A stretch of 64,000 nt of DNA from OMG group bacterium (GCA_012267385.1 JAAXGW010000005.1:1-64000); one strand, 5' to 3'. Numbered from the stretch's first letter, positions 9,247 through 19,836 are shown. Notes: generated from the sequence alone by a model not told the origin. A program made the numbers and translations.

Positions 9247-10617
9247 ATGTTAGTTTTTGAACAACCTCCGAATGGAACAATTCCCATCGACTTGGTATCA
9301 AGTAGTGAATTTGAACAGTGGCATCAAGAGTGCTCGGACGCTACGAAGTCTTGGGTGAAGCTCACCAATTTTCGTGGGAAAGCGAATCAGTTTTTTCACT
9401 TACCTGATTCAAACGGTAATCCTACCAGTGTTGTCGCCGGTATCGGTGATTCTCCTTCCAAAGCAAGTCTTGGATTGTTGTCGCAGAAATTAGGAGAAGG
9501 AAACTTCTGCCTTCGTACAGCCCCGCAGGATGATCTTTATAAGCTCGCCCTTGGATGGGGTATGGGTGCGTATACCTTTGACAAGTACAAAACCAAGGCT
9601 TCCAAAGCCGAAAAACGAGCGACTCTGTATGTCGATCCACAATTCGCAAGCGTTCAAGACGAAGTGGATGCAATCAATCTAGCGCGGGACTTGATCAATA
9701 CGGGTGCGGGCGACATGCTCCCAGACGAACTGGAAGATGCCGTTACCGGCGTTTGCAAACGTTTTGGCGTTGAACTAAGTGTTACTCGAGGCGACGAGCT
9801 GTTGGATCGAGGATTTCGAACCATTCATACCGTTGGTCGAGCGAGTAAATCCCCACCAAGATTGATGGAATTCCGGTGGGGCGATGAGAACGCACCAAAG
9901 ATTACCATCATGGGTAAAGGCGTGTGTTTTGATTCTGGCGGTCTAGATCTCAAAAACGCACAAGGCATGCGAGACATGAAGAAAGATATGGCTGGTTCCG
10001 CCATGGCATTAGGGTTGTCGCAATTAATCATGGCAAGGAAACTAAATGTAAGAATGCGCCTTATGATCCCTGCGGTCGAAAATGCGGTATCCGACAATGC
10101 GTATCGACCTGGCGACGTCATTACTACCTATAAAGGTACGACCGTTGAAGTCGGCAACACCGACGCGGAAGGTCGACTCATACTCTGCGACGCGTTAGCT
10201 CTCGCCGCGGAAGAGAAGCCAGAATTCATGCTAGATTTCGCGACACTAACAGGTGCTGCGCGAGTAGCTCTTGGGTTCAACCTACCAGCAATGTTTTCTA
10301 ATAACGACAGCCTAGCTGAAGGACTAGTTGCTTCATCTAAAGCAACTTCTGAACCGATCTGGAGGATGCCGCTGTTCGACGATTATCGCGAAACTCTCAA
10401 ATCCAGTGTTGCCGACATTTGCAACATCAGTTCCATGGCAGCTGGTGGTGCAATTACTGCAGCCTTGTTCCTTGAACACTTCGTCGATAAGGTACCCTGG
10501 GTGCATTTTGATTTAATGGGAAGCAACACTAAGACCCGACCTGCACATCCTGCGGGAGGTGAAGGTTCTGTAATTCGTGCAGCTTTTCACTACATTGAGA
10601 ATCGGTTTAACGGCTAA
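9247..10617 (+). CDS. M17 leucyl aminopeptidase family protein
   Basis: This is a cytoplasmic dinuclear metallo-aminopeptidase of the PepA/PepB family. The catalytic domain shows GKGVCFDSGGLDLK, KDMAGSA and the M17 signature NTDAEGRL, which holds metal ligands. I chose the ATG at 9247 because a TTAAGG ribosome-binding site sits 7 nt upstream. The frame is open further up to a TTG at 9199, but that would overlap lipA. The resulting 456 residues are slightly short for PepA (about 500) because of a compact N-terminal domain. It lies in a co-directional block with lipA and cysS. Confidence 0.9.
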   Translation: MLVFEQPPNGTIPIDLVSSSEFEQWHQECSDATKSWVKLTNFRGKANQFFHLPDSNGNPTSVVAGIGDSPSKASLGLLSQKLGEGNFCLRTAPQDDLYKLALGWGMGAYTFDKYKTKASKAEKRATLYVDPQFASVQDEVDAINLARDLINTGAGDMLPDELEDAVTGVCKRFGVELSVTRGDELLDRGFRTIHTVGRASKSPPRLMEFRWGDENAPKITIMGKGVCFDSGGLDLKNAQGMRDMKKDMAGSAMALGLSQLIMARKLNVRMRLMIPAVENAVSDNAYRPGDVITTYKGTTVEVGNTDAEGRLILCDALALAAEEKPEFMLDFATLTGAARVALGFNLPAMFSNNDSLAEGLVASSKATSEPIWRMPLFDDYRETLKSSVADICNISSMAAGGAITAALFLEHFVDKVPWVHFDLMGSNTKTRPAHPAGGEGSVIRAAFHYIENRFNG

Positions 10618-10694
10618 CGACCGCTAACACACTCGCATGTCTTTCGACGACTTCATATACGGTCACCAGTAGTCAGTACGCAGATCGCAAAACT

Positions 10695-12101
10695 ATGGAT
10701 TTATTCCTATACGACACGAAGGCAAGGGAAAAACGTCTTTTTGTTCCGATTGATCCCGCGCATGTAACAATTTATGTGTGCGGACCCACGGTTTACGATC
10801 GTGTGCACATTGGAAACGGCCTCTGTGCTGTTGTTTTCGATGTTTTAGTGCGACTACTTCGCGCACTCTACCCGCAAGTGACCTATGTGCGCAACATCAC
10901 AGACATTGAAGACAAGATCATCACCGCGGCGCAAATCAACAATGAACCGTGGCAAGAGCTTACAGAACGATTCACTGTAGCGTTTCAAGAAGACATGCAA
11001 GCCTTGCACGTACTAGAACCTGATATAGAACCAAAACCGACGCAATTAATTGATGAAATCATCCAAGAGATCGATACATTGATTACCCGTGGAGCTGCGT
11101 ATGAAGCTGAAGGTCATGTACTGTTTGCAGTCTCCACAAATTCTGACTACGGAAAGTTGTCTCGTCGGACCATGGAAGAGTTGCTGGATGGTGCTAGAGT
11201 CGAAGTGGCTCCTTACAAACGGGATCCGAAGGACTTCGTATTGTGGAAACCTTCGTCGACTGATCAACCGGGTTGGGACTCCCCGTGGGGTGTGGGACGT
11301 CCAGGTTGGCACATCGAGTGTTCCACTATGATTCGAACCCATTTAGGACCGAACATTGATATACACGGAGCAGGTACAGATCTGATTTTTCCCCACAACG
11401 AAAACGAACTCGCCCAAGGTACCTCGGTAGAAGACGGCGCGCAATACGTCAACTACTGGATGCATAACGGTATGTTGAATATGGGTGGTCAAAAAATGGC
11501 AAAGAGTGTGGGCAATGTCGTGACCATTGCTGACCTACGGAAACGATATACAGGTGAGGTAATTCGCTATGCTCTATTAACAGGTCACTATCGCCAGAGT
11601 CTCCTTTGGAGTGACCAATTGTTGCAGCAAGCGAGCCAGAGTATAGCTTCACTCTATCGCGTACTACGGTACGCAAATGAGATTGCTGGCAATGAGTCTG
11701 CGACTGCAACCGACTTTCGCGCGGCTCCGCTCTCGCAGATTCCAAAAGAAGTGCTGGATCCACTACGAGATGACCTGCATACACCGATAGCTTTAGCGGA
11801 AATGCATGCGTTAGCGAAAAAAATTCATGCGACTTCCAGCCGTTCCAAGGTTATTGAACTACGAGACCAATTCTTCGCTGGAGCTTGGTTATTGGGTCTT
11901 TTTAACGTTCCTGTATCCCAATACTTTCAACCAGAGGACGATGTCATTGAGGCAAGTACAATCGAAGATCTCATTAATTCACGGAACGAGGCTCGAAGCA
12001 ACAAGGACTTTGCTCGTGCCGATGAAATTAGAAACTTTCTTGCGTCAAAAGGGATCGAACTTGAAGATACCCGAAACGGTACACGATGGTCGCGAAGATA
12101 A
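10695..12101 (+). CDS. cysS: Cysteine-tRNA ligase
   Basis: This class I synthetase of 468 residues charges tRNA-Cys. The HIGH-type motif is VHIGNG within CGPTVYDRVHIGN, whose Cys is a zinc ligand. Further zinc ligands are in WHIECSTM and FPHNENELAQ. The KMSKS loop reads KMAKS in GGQKMAKSVGN. The C-terminal anticodon-binding DALR-like helical part includes NEARSNKDFARADEIRN. All catalytic features are present and the length is normal. Confidence 0.96.
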   Translation: MDLFLYDTKAREKRLFVPIDPAHVTIYVCGPTVYDRVHIGNGLCAVVFDVLVRLLRALYPQVTYVRNITDIEDKIITAAQINNEPWQELTERFTVAFQEDMQALHVLEPDIEPKPTQLIDEIIQEIDTLITRGAAYEAEGHVLFAVSTNSDYGKLSRRTMEELLDGARVEVAPYKRDPKDFVLWKPSSTDQPGWDSPWGVGRPGWHIECSTMIRTHLGPNIDIHGAGTDLIFPHNENELAQGTSVEDGAQYVNYWMHNGMLNMGGQKMAKSVGNVVTIADLRKRYTGEVIRYALLTGHYRQSLLWSDQLLQQASQSIASLYRVLRYANEIAGNESATATDFRAAPLSQIPKEVLDPLRDDLHTPIALAEMHALAKKIHATSSRSKVIELRDQFFAGAWLLGLFNVPVSQYFQPEDDVIEASTIEDLINSRNEARSNKDFARADEIRNFLASKGIELEDTRNGTRWSRR

Positions 12102-12160
12102 TATGTTCGTTAATCGATTAATCGAACACCCTATTCAAGCTTCATACAGGAGAAGTTCGT

Positions 12161-13591
12161 ATTAGTACATTTTCCCCTAACGACCTAACTCAATACGTTG
12201 GTAGTTTGTGGCGTGCGCCTATCCTCGGTCTGCTCAAACACTATACCAAGATTCCGAACAAATCACCTGTCTTCGACCCTGATTGGAAAGAAAACGGGCA
12301 CATGGACGACGCGGTTCGCTTGCTCACTGATTCGATCCGTTCTTTTGATATCGTTGGTCTCCGGTACGATGTCTTAGAGGTCGATGACCGTACACCGCTG
12401 ATCTTTATCGAAGTCGAACCGTATCAGTCAGGTACGGGAAATGTGTTGTTATATGGGCATTTCGACAAACAACCGGAATTTACTGGTTGGCACGAGGATA
12501 AAGGACCGTGGACTCCCGTTCTTGAAGATGGACGCCTTTATGGTCGTGGAACTGGTGACGACGGCTATGCAATGTTTTCGTGTCTCTCTGCGCTCGCGGG
12601 ATTACAGGAGCAAGGATGCGCACATCCGAGGTGCACCATTGTCATCGAAGGCTGCGAGGAAAGTGGTAGTCCAGACCTACCCTTCTACATGCAAGTGTTG
12701 AGTCCGAGAATCGGAACACCAGATGTAGTAGTCTGTTTAGATGCGGAGTGCGGCAACTACGACCAGCTTTGGTTAACTACTTCACTACGAGGTATGGTTA
12801 GTGGAACATTGCGAGTGGAAGTCCTCACCGAGGGGGTGCACTCTGGCGCAGCGGGAGGCATCGTCCCATCTAGCTTTCGTGTCCTGCGAGACGTACTTGA
12901 ACGTATCGAGAGTGGCAACGACGGCACTCTAGTAGATTCCTTGCACGTATCTATCCCTGATTGGGTGTCGGAACAGTCTAACGAAGTGGCGGAAGTTCTA
13001 GGAGATACAATTGTAAATCGTTATCCATGGGCGAGCACCAAGCGGTACGATCAAACAGACTTGGCTCAAATGGTGACCTCAAACACCTGGTTACCTTGTT
13101 TTGAAGTCGTTGGTTTGGGAGGAGCTCCTGAACCACAATTGGCAGGTAACACTCTACGCCCGAACACGGACGCGAAACTAGTCTTTAGACTTCCCCCGGC
13201 CGCGAATCACGAGACTGTGCAATCATTCATCAAACGCGAGCTAGAACAAGATCCACCGAATGGTACAAAAATTACCTTCGACTGCGATGTCGGAGAATCT
13301 GGCTGGTATTCGAAACCCGTTCAAACATGGCTTGACGATGCTTTGCATGAGGCTTCAGAACAGTACTTCGGCGGACCCTACAAACGTATGGGGACTGGAG
13401 GTACTATTCCATTCATGAAGATGTTGGAGGACCAATTCCCCGCATGTCAATTCGTCGTAACCGGTGTCATGGGACCACACTCCAATGCACACGGACCAAA
13501 CGAATTCTTAGATTTAGCAACAGCTGAAAAAGTGACTTGCTGCGTCGCTCATATCCTCCACCGCATGGGAGAAGGCAACCACTTTAATTAG
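12161..13591 (+). CDS. M20 family dipeptidase
   Basis: This is a zinc-dependent amidohydrolase of the M20 (CNDP-like) class. Metal-site segments are YGHFDKQPE, GRGTGDDGYAMF and EGCEESGSPD, followed by a dimerisation domain and GTGGTIPFMK, PHSNAHGPNEF near the C-terminus. The first conventional start is TTG at 12206, but family proteins extend further upstream with a DL-x-x-YV-x-x-LW segment. That segment is encoded here only if translation begins near 12161, where an ATT codon follows AGGAG (12148-12152) by 8 nt. I give 12161 as the probable start and 12206 as the alternative. The stop is 13589-13591. Confidence 0.85.
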   Translation: MSTFSPNDLTQYVGSLWRAPILGLLKHYTKIPNKSPVFDPDWKENGHMDDAVRLLTDSIRSFDIVGLRYDVLEVDDRTPLIFIEVEPYQSGTGNVLLYGHFDKQPEFTGWHEDKGPWTPVLEDGRLYGRGTGDDGYAMFSCLSALAGLQEQGCAHPRCTIVIEGCEESGSPDLPFYMQVLSPRIGTPDVVVCLDAECGNYDQLWLTTSLRGMVSGTLRVEVLTEGVHSGAAGGIVPSSFRVLRDVLERIESGNDGTLVDSLHVSIPDWVSEQSNEVAEVLGDTIVNRYPWASTKRYDQTDLAQMVTSNTWLPCFEVVGLGGAPEPQLAGNTLRPNTDAKLVFRLPPAANHETVQSFIKRELEQDPPNGTKITFDCDVGESGWYSKPVQTWLDDALHEASEQYFGGPYKRMGTGGTIPFMKMLEDQFPACQFVVTGVMGPHSNAHGPNEFLDLATAEKVTCCVAHILHRMGEGNHFN

Positions 13592-14210
13592 GTAGTCTAG
13601 CTCGCTGTTCTTTGATCGCGTCGCGCTTTCGACGCGCATTTCCAAACTGAGCCTCCAAAAACGACATTTGGTCGCCCAGTATTCGACCCGAATTGATCAG
13701 TGCAAGATACTCCGCCAAATTTGGTGTGTAAGGCAGCGCAATCAATTCCCACCCGCAATCTTCTACTAGACGATTACCTTTGTGATGATTACACCGTTTA
13801 CACGCGGCGACGACGTTGGTCCAGTCATCGGTGCCACCCATTGATCTCGGAACGATGTGATCTCGCGTTAGGTTGAAAACCGAATGCTGCTGTCCGCAAT
13901 ACATACAAGTGTTGTTGTCGCGCACAAAGAGTGCTTGATTCGTGAGTGGAGGGATTTGACCGCGGTCTCTTTGAAAAATTCGACCGTCACAAGCAACAAT
14001 GCTGTTAACGTCGACGACAGTCCTACTGCCATCTAATCGAGAATATCCACCTCGAATTCGCAATACGGACTCACCCAGGGTCCAGCGTACCAAGTCCCGC
14101 GTGTATAGACTAACCGCAGTTTGCCAGGTAATCCAACGGATCGGTTGTCCAGACATGTCCAGTCGTAAGACTCTGGGAACGCGATGAAATTGATCCAGTG
14201 TTGCTAACAT
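13584..14210 (-). CDS. HNH endonuclease family protein
   Basis: The 208-residue protein has a C-terminal-half HNH module: CMYCG, then TRDHIVPRSMGG, then CKRCNHHKGNR. That gives two zinc-binding CxxC pairs around the His-Asn-His core. The N-terminal part (LRLDMSGQPIRWITWQTAV) matches a common proteobacterial standalone HNH family not linked to a known restriction system. Its 3' end overlaps the convergent M20 gene by 8 bp. Start ATG at 14208-14210. Biological role unknown. Confidence 0.85.
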   Translation of the reverse strand: MLATLDQFHRVPRVLRLDMSGQPIRWITWQTAVSLYTRDLVRWTLGESVLRIRGGYSRLDGSRTVVDVNSIVACDGRIFQRDRGQIPPLTNQALFVRDNNTCMYCGQQHSVFNLTRDHIVPRSMGGTDDWTNVVAACKRCNHHKGNRLVEDCGWELIALPYTPNLAEYLALINSGRILGDQMSFLEAQFGNARRKRDAIKEQRARLPN

Positions 14211-14868
14211 AATAGCTTCAATTTTGTGACTTCAAGACACCCAACGAGTGCACATGCTCGTTACTTCTTGATTTGATTCACTACAGCTAAATTGAAAAAA
14301 ACATATTTCTTCGAAACCAATCTCTCTACATTCAAAACGACGTCTTTGTCAAAAGTGCGTCGATTATCTACAAGTATTCCTTCGCCGCGAACAAGTACTG
14401 GCACTAATAAACCAGAAAACTTATAAGTACTGACCACCTGGTCGCATGATATGATAAAGAATTTTCCAGAATTCCCCGTCCAAAGCCGGAGTTCTAATTG
14501 AATGTTTGGACAATTCAAGCGTGCGTTCGTTGCCCTTAGCATACACAAGAATCCAATGCGATTTTGGAATGTCATCGCTACGTTTCATGCTGTTTGGAGT
14601 CCAAACTTTCCCTTGACCCACGATCATCGAATCTGAATTTCATCAAAATTTTTTCTTGATTTACCCCAAATTGGAGACAGGTTACGTGAGTAACTCTAAT
14701 GCGGACCAGGACCACAACCTACCAGTACACCGTCATGTCCCGATACTAGCTAATCAAAGCTAGAGCGTTCGTACTTACAAACCCGGCTCTATAGGTAACC
14801 CGTGGGGTCAGTCAGTAGAACTCATAACTTCAGTCAGAGCTCGATCTAATTACTTTGATGTTACTGCC
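14211..14868. other. Gene-poor gap with ORF relic
   Basis: The HNH gene and the helical-repeat cluster, both on -, are separated by 658 bp. The left half holds the frameshifted small ORF listed separately. In the right half (14630-14868) I see no gene, tRNA or terminator. Confidence 0.4.
14261..14627 (-). pseudogene. Possible frameshifted small ORF
   Basis: Two overlapping - strand frames each look coding over part of their length. The upstream frame reads KSHWILVYAKGNERTLELSK and stops soon after FWKIL. The downstream frame reads GLLVPVLVRGEGILVDNRR to its stop at 14261. A single shift near 14430-14470 would join them into about 118 residues. I recognise no family. It could equally be a chance ORF pair. 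Confidence 0.3.
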
Positions 14869-16737
14869 TTACTCTTCTTCGGGTAGGTAAGACTTGAGAC
14901 GCTCTATTTCCTCGTCCGACAACTCCTTCTTCGAACCTTGTCTTCTAATGAGTGCTGAAGCTGCTCGGGCTCTTGCTTCAGCAGAGGGAAGAAGGTCAAT
15001 GTGTGCATAGGTTTCTTTTCCATTGTGCCAAGCCCAACGATCCGCTAGCTGTAGATAGTATTCAGCTCGTTCCAATTCCGGTAATTCCTTGGCAAACTCT
15101 ATCGACCGTTCCGGGTCGTTTTCACGGTAGAAAATACCGGCCCCGATGGCTGCATAACCTAACACTCTAGCATCTCCTGCGCGCATCTTAGGCAATAGAT
15201 CTTTGGCTTTATCGAAGTCGATCAAAGCGAGTCTACTCAAAATTACTCCCTCAAGTTCTACCCCAGACTCGTCCTTAGATTGCTTCAACGCGATTTCGAT
15301 CATCGCTTCTGCGTTGTTAGCAGTCACCGCTCTCTTAATCTCAAAGTGCGCTTCACTACGCACATGCGCGACTATTGGGTCGCTGAGCAACCACTCGAAC
15401 GCAGCCAAAACGTCAGCTCTAATCCAATTACTAAAGAGATTTCGAGCGACATTCGTCATTCGGTCTTTGGCATCTCGTGCATAAGGTGAATCTTCGTCTA
15501 CTTGAATCGGGTATTGATTGAGTTTGGAGAGGTGTTTGACGGCTTCTATAGGATCGCTTGCAGTCAGACGGAACACGGCTAGATACGCTGCTATACCTTT
15601 AACAGATTCTGGGAGCGTTTCAAGTTGTTCAAGTGTGCGTAGTGGGTTTGTGTCCGCCAAGCGAAGTGCCGTGGATTCAAGCAAGTCATCGCGTAATCCT
15701 TCATATTGCAATTGCGATAAGGCTTCAAATGTTGCTGATGCGTCCTGTTGAAACCAGCGGTCAGCAACATCAAACACAATTGAACGATTAGTGTTGTCTA
15801 ACAACGAAACAGCATCGTTGAACACCGTTTCAAATTCGTCCGTTCGCAATCGGTCAAGTAACACGTGATGTAGGACTTTGTTTCGACTAAATCGGTCCGT
15901 CAATTCCGCGTACATTGTCATAAATTCTTCAAACCCGTCCTTCGCGACCACCGCGAGTGCTACATCTACAAAATCTTCGACCTGACTATTGTCATTCAAT
16001 TGATCATGAAGTAAAAGGTTCCAATGTTCCACGGGGTTTTCCAACATCGCAGTCCTTTGAGCGCTTTCGCTCATTTGGCTGTAGTAGTACTACAGACCGA
16101 ACCGTTTTGCGATATCCCGTTTAGTATCGTCAGAGAGTGAAGCATCAGAATTCAGAATCGAGTTTAAGATCATTCGACTCAATCCCCAATCCAGCTCCTG
16201 AAGATGTTGCTCGGTGTACGCCACCACCGCATTGATGTCCGAGGAAGACCACTCTTGAAAAATGACAGACGGGTACAGTTTGCGTTGAACGCTTAGAAAG
16301 TCGTGAGTTTGTGAGAGTGCTAGCTCTGGCTCAAGCGAGGCGAGTCTGCGAAATATCTCCACTTGTGTAGTTTGTCGAAGCGCGGTATCGGAGAGTTGCT
16401 TTGACTCATCGAGTAGATTCAAAGTTTGTTGCAAGTTTGCTTCACCCAGCATCGTCCCCAATGCAACGGATCTTGAGAAGTAGGTTGTGAACTTAGACAA
16501 GTCCTCAATGCTATGGATCGTTTGCTTTACACTGTCGCCGGCACGTTTCGAGTTGTCAACTGGCGACAAAGGACTTTGCGCCGTCGAAATTTCTTGAGAC
16601 GACGGTGTTTCAGAGTTCGAATGCTTCGCTCCCGTAAACAACAACACGAGAATCAACCCCGTGCCGCCAAGAATAGTAATTAGTGCAGCTCCGGCAACGA
16701 ACGGAAGCTTAAGAATCTTGGTACGAGCAGCGTTCAT
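14869..16737 (-). pseudogene. Helical-repeat protein C2, broken by TAG
   Basis: Second gene of the - strand dyad. It starts at ATG 16735-16737 with a short basic segment and one membrane helix (FVAGAALITILGGTGLILVL), then a long helical-repeat domain. An in-frame TAG at 16090-16092 interrupts it; the frame then continues open to 14869. Aligned to the + strand paralogues, the stop falls inside the conserved segment after DIAKRFG, so both halves belong to one protein of about 622 residues. It ends with LSDEEIERLKSYL, the family's C-terminal signature. A short intact product from the internal ATG at 16074 would lack the membrane anchor. Function of the family is unknown. Confidence 0.75.
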
Positions 16738-16747
16738 ATTCAAACCA

Positions 16748-18572
16748 CTAGTCCGTATCATCCAAGAGGTAGAGTTCCATCTCTTGGAGCTGTTCGGCCG
16801 TGAAATGGCGGTGAGGTCTATAGTCGTCCAAAACGCGATAGGATAAAATCTCATGCGCTGCTTTTGACTTCAAATCGGCCGAGGGAAACTTTTCTAAGGA
16901 CTCGTACAAGCCTACGATGTCCCATTGAACCCATTGCAGCCATAAGTTGTTGAAGTAGTTACGTTGGAGCGGTTTTGGAAGCTCGACACCTAGTTCAAGC
17001 GCGCGGAATGGATCGTTACTTCGCACAAGCACTTGGGCGATGTTCACGGCGGCGAATGCTTTGGTGCGCTCATGATCTCGTACGCTCTGGAGCATGGCGA
17101 TCGCTTGGTCCACATCGTTTTGAGCAACTATTCCTATCACGCGTTCTTCAAGTCCCATGCCATACTCAGTAATCGGCACACCCAATGCAGTCTCTAGTGC
17201 GCGTTGAGGATCTTCTTGCACAACACGGTGTAAGATTCCAGGCAGGAGGTGTTTTTGCTCCTCAGGAGGTCGCGAAAGAACCCAGTCTAGAGCACCAACA
17301 GCATCTTGCTCTGCCCACGACGAAACCACACTCCAACCGTAGTCGTCAATCCCATTAGGTGCTTCAAGTAGTAACTGAGTTGCTTCTTGAGGTGATTCTT
17401 CTGCTATCCTACGCAATGCTGCTCCGCGAGCACTACGATGCACATTTTCTGGAAATTCCGTTAGGTTCTCTAAAGTTCACGCGGATCTAGAGTAGCCCAT
17501 TGGTCAGCTATGTAATTCGTTAGTTGGTTCCTCAACACACCATCATCAATCACACTGACCGCATGCAAGGTTGCCCGAGGATCGACACTCGCCCAGTACC
17601 CGGTGACATATATCAATGCATCCTCTCTAGTGTTTTCACCCAAACTTCGCACCAATTCGAAAGTGGTTTGCGGGGCACTCTCAGTCAAAAAGACGAGCGC
17701 GTTATAAAAAATAGAGCCTCCGTAATCAAGATGCGATATCGATTCTTCTATTTGTGAAATAACGGTTCATCGTCTCGCTTGACCCAATATTCCAGGATAC
17801 TTCTCAGACTTTCCCTCTGATCGTCGTCCGTTTTATTATCGTTGAGAATTGCGTTCCATGCAGCTTCAGGATCGTCGACAGCACTAGCGACAAGTGCCTG
17901 TTCCAGCACATCCAATGCGACGGACTCTTGCCCAAACTCTCGAGCCAAATCGATGGTTTCTTGTTCGGACCAGTCATCTCTCGATTTCAAGATGGTTTCC
18001 AAGGCCACTCGTTGATCTGATTCGACTAATCCTCTCGCGTGCTCGATCGCGGCTTCGAAATCTGTATATACCCACTCGCTAAAGATCGCTCTCACGAGTG
18101 GCGCGCGACGATTCCAAGCGACTTGGGTAGCTTGAGTCATTGCCTTGACAGGATCTATGATCGCAAATCTTCGCAAAATGTCGCTCTGCGTAGACAATCT
18201 GCGATCGGGATTCGCGATGGACTTAGATTGCTCTAGCAGTTCAAGTACTTGCGATTCGTTCGCGCGCTCCAGCATCGTTAAGAGAGCCACAGATCTCGCA
18301 AAATCGCTCTTGAACTCACTTAGACCCGCGATGTCATCGACTGAACTTGACGAAGTATCGCCATCTGACGTTGAATTGTTTGTGTTGGACGCGAGTCCAT
18401 CTTCCGTATTTATGGTTGATGTGTCGTCGGTAGCGTTGTTAAAGAAGCCTGGTAGGAACAAATAGGCAATAATTCCGATGGTCCCCAGAACGACTGCCGC
18501 TACGAGAGCTCCTAGGAAGAAGGAGGAAATAGTACCACTCTGACGATTAGTGTTTTGAGTAGATTGTTGCAT
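16748..18572 (-). pseudogene. Helical-repeat protein C1, two frameshifts
   Basis: First gene of the - strand dyad. The N-terminus has a polar head, one membrane helix (FFLGALVAAVVLGTIGIIAYL) and a Ser/Asp/Thr-rich linker, then helical repeats with WASVDP and WAEQD motifs. The frame breaks near 17752-17758, where the first frame stops at 17748, and again at a three-base run 17472-17474. Each break is repaired by one added base, giving about 608 residues. The last frame ends at 16748 with FTAEQLQEMELYLLDD, the same C-terminal signature as the paralogues. C2 starts 10 bp downstream. It is likely inactive. Confidence 0.75.
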
Positions 18573-19081
18573 CAGTTCTAACCTCTATCACAAACTGAAA
18601 TTCGCGTGTGGTTCATTTATTGTACCTGTCTCCGAGGAGCTACTGAAGTCATCTACAAATTTAATCTTCTAATCGACACATCGAAGCACTGGAATCCAAG
18701 ATACGGTATTAAAAAAAGTACGCTCACACACAGAATCGACCACTGAAGTCGGTCAGACATTCACCAATCAAACGAGATCGAGCGATACCCTTCGGTAGCG
18801 TCGCATAGTTTGTTCAAACAGGTCTTTTATCGAAGATCAACTATATTGTCACGGAGCGAATTCCTCGTTCATGAGCAAGACGTAAACTGGCTTGTAATTT
18901 CGATGACTTCTCCCCGGCTTGTCTCTTTCACCAGACCCAGAGGTGGTTAGATAGATCGTTTAGACGTTCGGAATATTCGACACAATTCCTAATTAGGAGT
19001 ACAATTATCGATTGAATGGATTGAGTCCTTGACTTAAGACCCATTCATTAAATCAAACAAGGATGTTTTGAGGATTACGTT
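18573..19081. other. Divergent intergenic region
   Basis: About 500 bp separate the - strand repeat dyad from the + strand SPOR lipoprotein. The right part contains the promoter-like element and palindrome listed separately. The rest holds no gene I can support. Confidence 0.4.
18976..19005 (+). promoter_or_regulatory. Promoter with palindromic operator-like site
   Basis: TTCGAC (18976-18981) and TACAAT (19000-19005) are 18 bp apart, a sigma70-like pair in front of the SPOR lipoprotein gene. The spacer contains a perfect 12-bp palindrome, TCCTAATTAGGA (18987-18998), placed where a repressor would block polymerase. Assignment is by pattern only. Confidence 0.35.
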
Positions 19082-19816
19082 ATGAAATCATGGCAATGGA
19101 TTGCTATCCCTCTCACTGCGCTCGCCCTCTCTGGCTGTTCTTCATTGTTTCAGTCAAACCAATCAAACGAAACCGTCGCCGACGAACAGTGGGACTGTAC
19201 CGAAGTTGACGAAAACGGTGAATGGGACTGTGAAGAAGTCGAAGGTGGCGTCAGCACTGAAGATCTCGTCGCCGCAGTCGGTGGAAACGACGGATCTGTT
19301 CCCACCCTTTCTCTGGTCGGACCGACACCAAACACACAAGCTTCTGTACCGCGATCGCGATCAAGTACCAAACCAGTAGTAACGGCGCTAGCTCCTTCGC
19401 CCTCACAGGTTTCCGAGTCTGCCGACCGTGAACAACAAGAAGAACAAGCAGAAGAAGAAGAAGATCTTCCGGACTACCTATGGCTTGCTTATGAACCCGA
19501 AACAGAAACGCGCATTCAGGACCTTCCGGATGACTTCTACGTGGTTCAACTTGCGGCTTTCGCTACTAAAGAAAAAGCGATAGAGTATGTTTCTGAGCAA
19601 ACGAACTTACGCGAGCTAAGAGGTGTTCGAGTTCTGGCTAACGAAAAAGCTTACTTCAATATATTGCTCGGAATCTACGAGAACAAACGTCGGGCCGAAC
19701 GAGCAGTAAAAAGTGTTGAGGGCGAACTCGGTGACAAGACGCCATGGATTAGGTCCATGTCATCCATAAAAACTGCGATGAAAGCAGCCGACGAAAAATT
19801 CGGCGAGAACTACTAA
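19082..19816 (+). CDS. SPOR-domain lipoprotein
   Basis: The 244-residue protein has a lipoprotein signal peptide with lipobox LSGC; Cys19 would be lipidated. A Glu-rich, low-complexity linker follows, containing a tandem WDCTEV/WDCEEV repeat. The C-terminal SPOR domain starts at about residue 155 with DFYVVQLAAFATKEKA and ends with LGIYENKRRAERAV. SPOR domains bind denuded peptidoglycan glycans at division sites, so a periplasmic, outer-membrane-anchored cell-wall role is likely. A good ribosome-binding site (TGAGG) lies 8 nt upstream. It sits between the two groups of helical-repeat genes. Confidence 0.88.
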   Translation: MKSWQWIAIPLTALALSGCSSLFQSNQSNETVADEQWDCTEVDENGEWDCEEVEGGVSTEDLVAAVGGNDGSVPTLSLVGPTPNTQASVPRSRSSTKPVVTALAPSPSQVSESADREQQEEQAEEEEDLPDYLWLAYEPETETRIQDLPDDFYVVQLAAFATKEKAIEYVSEQTNLRELRGVRVLANEKAYFNILLGIYENKRRAERAVKSVEGELGDKTPWIRSMSSIKTAMKAADEKFGENY

Positions 19817-19836
19817 ACTCGAATCTAAGTCACGAT

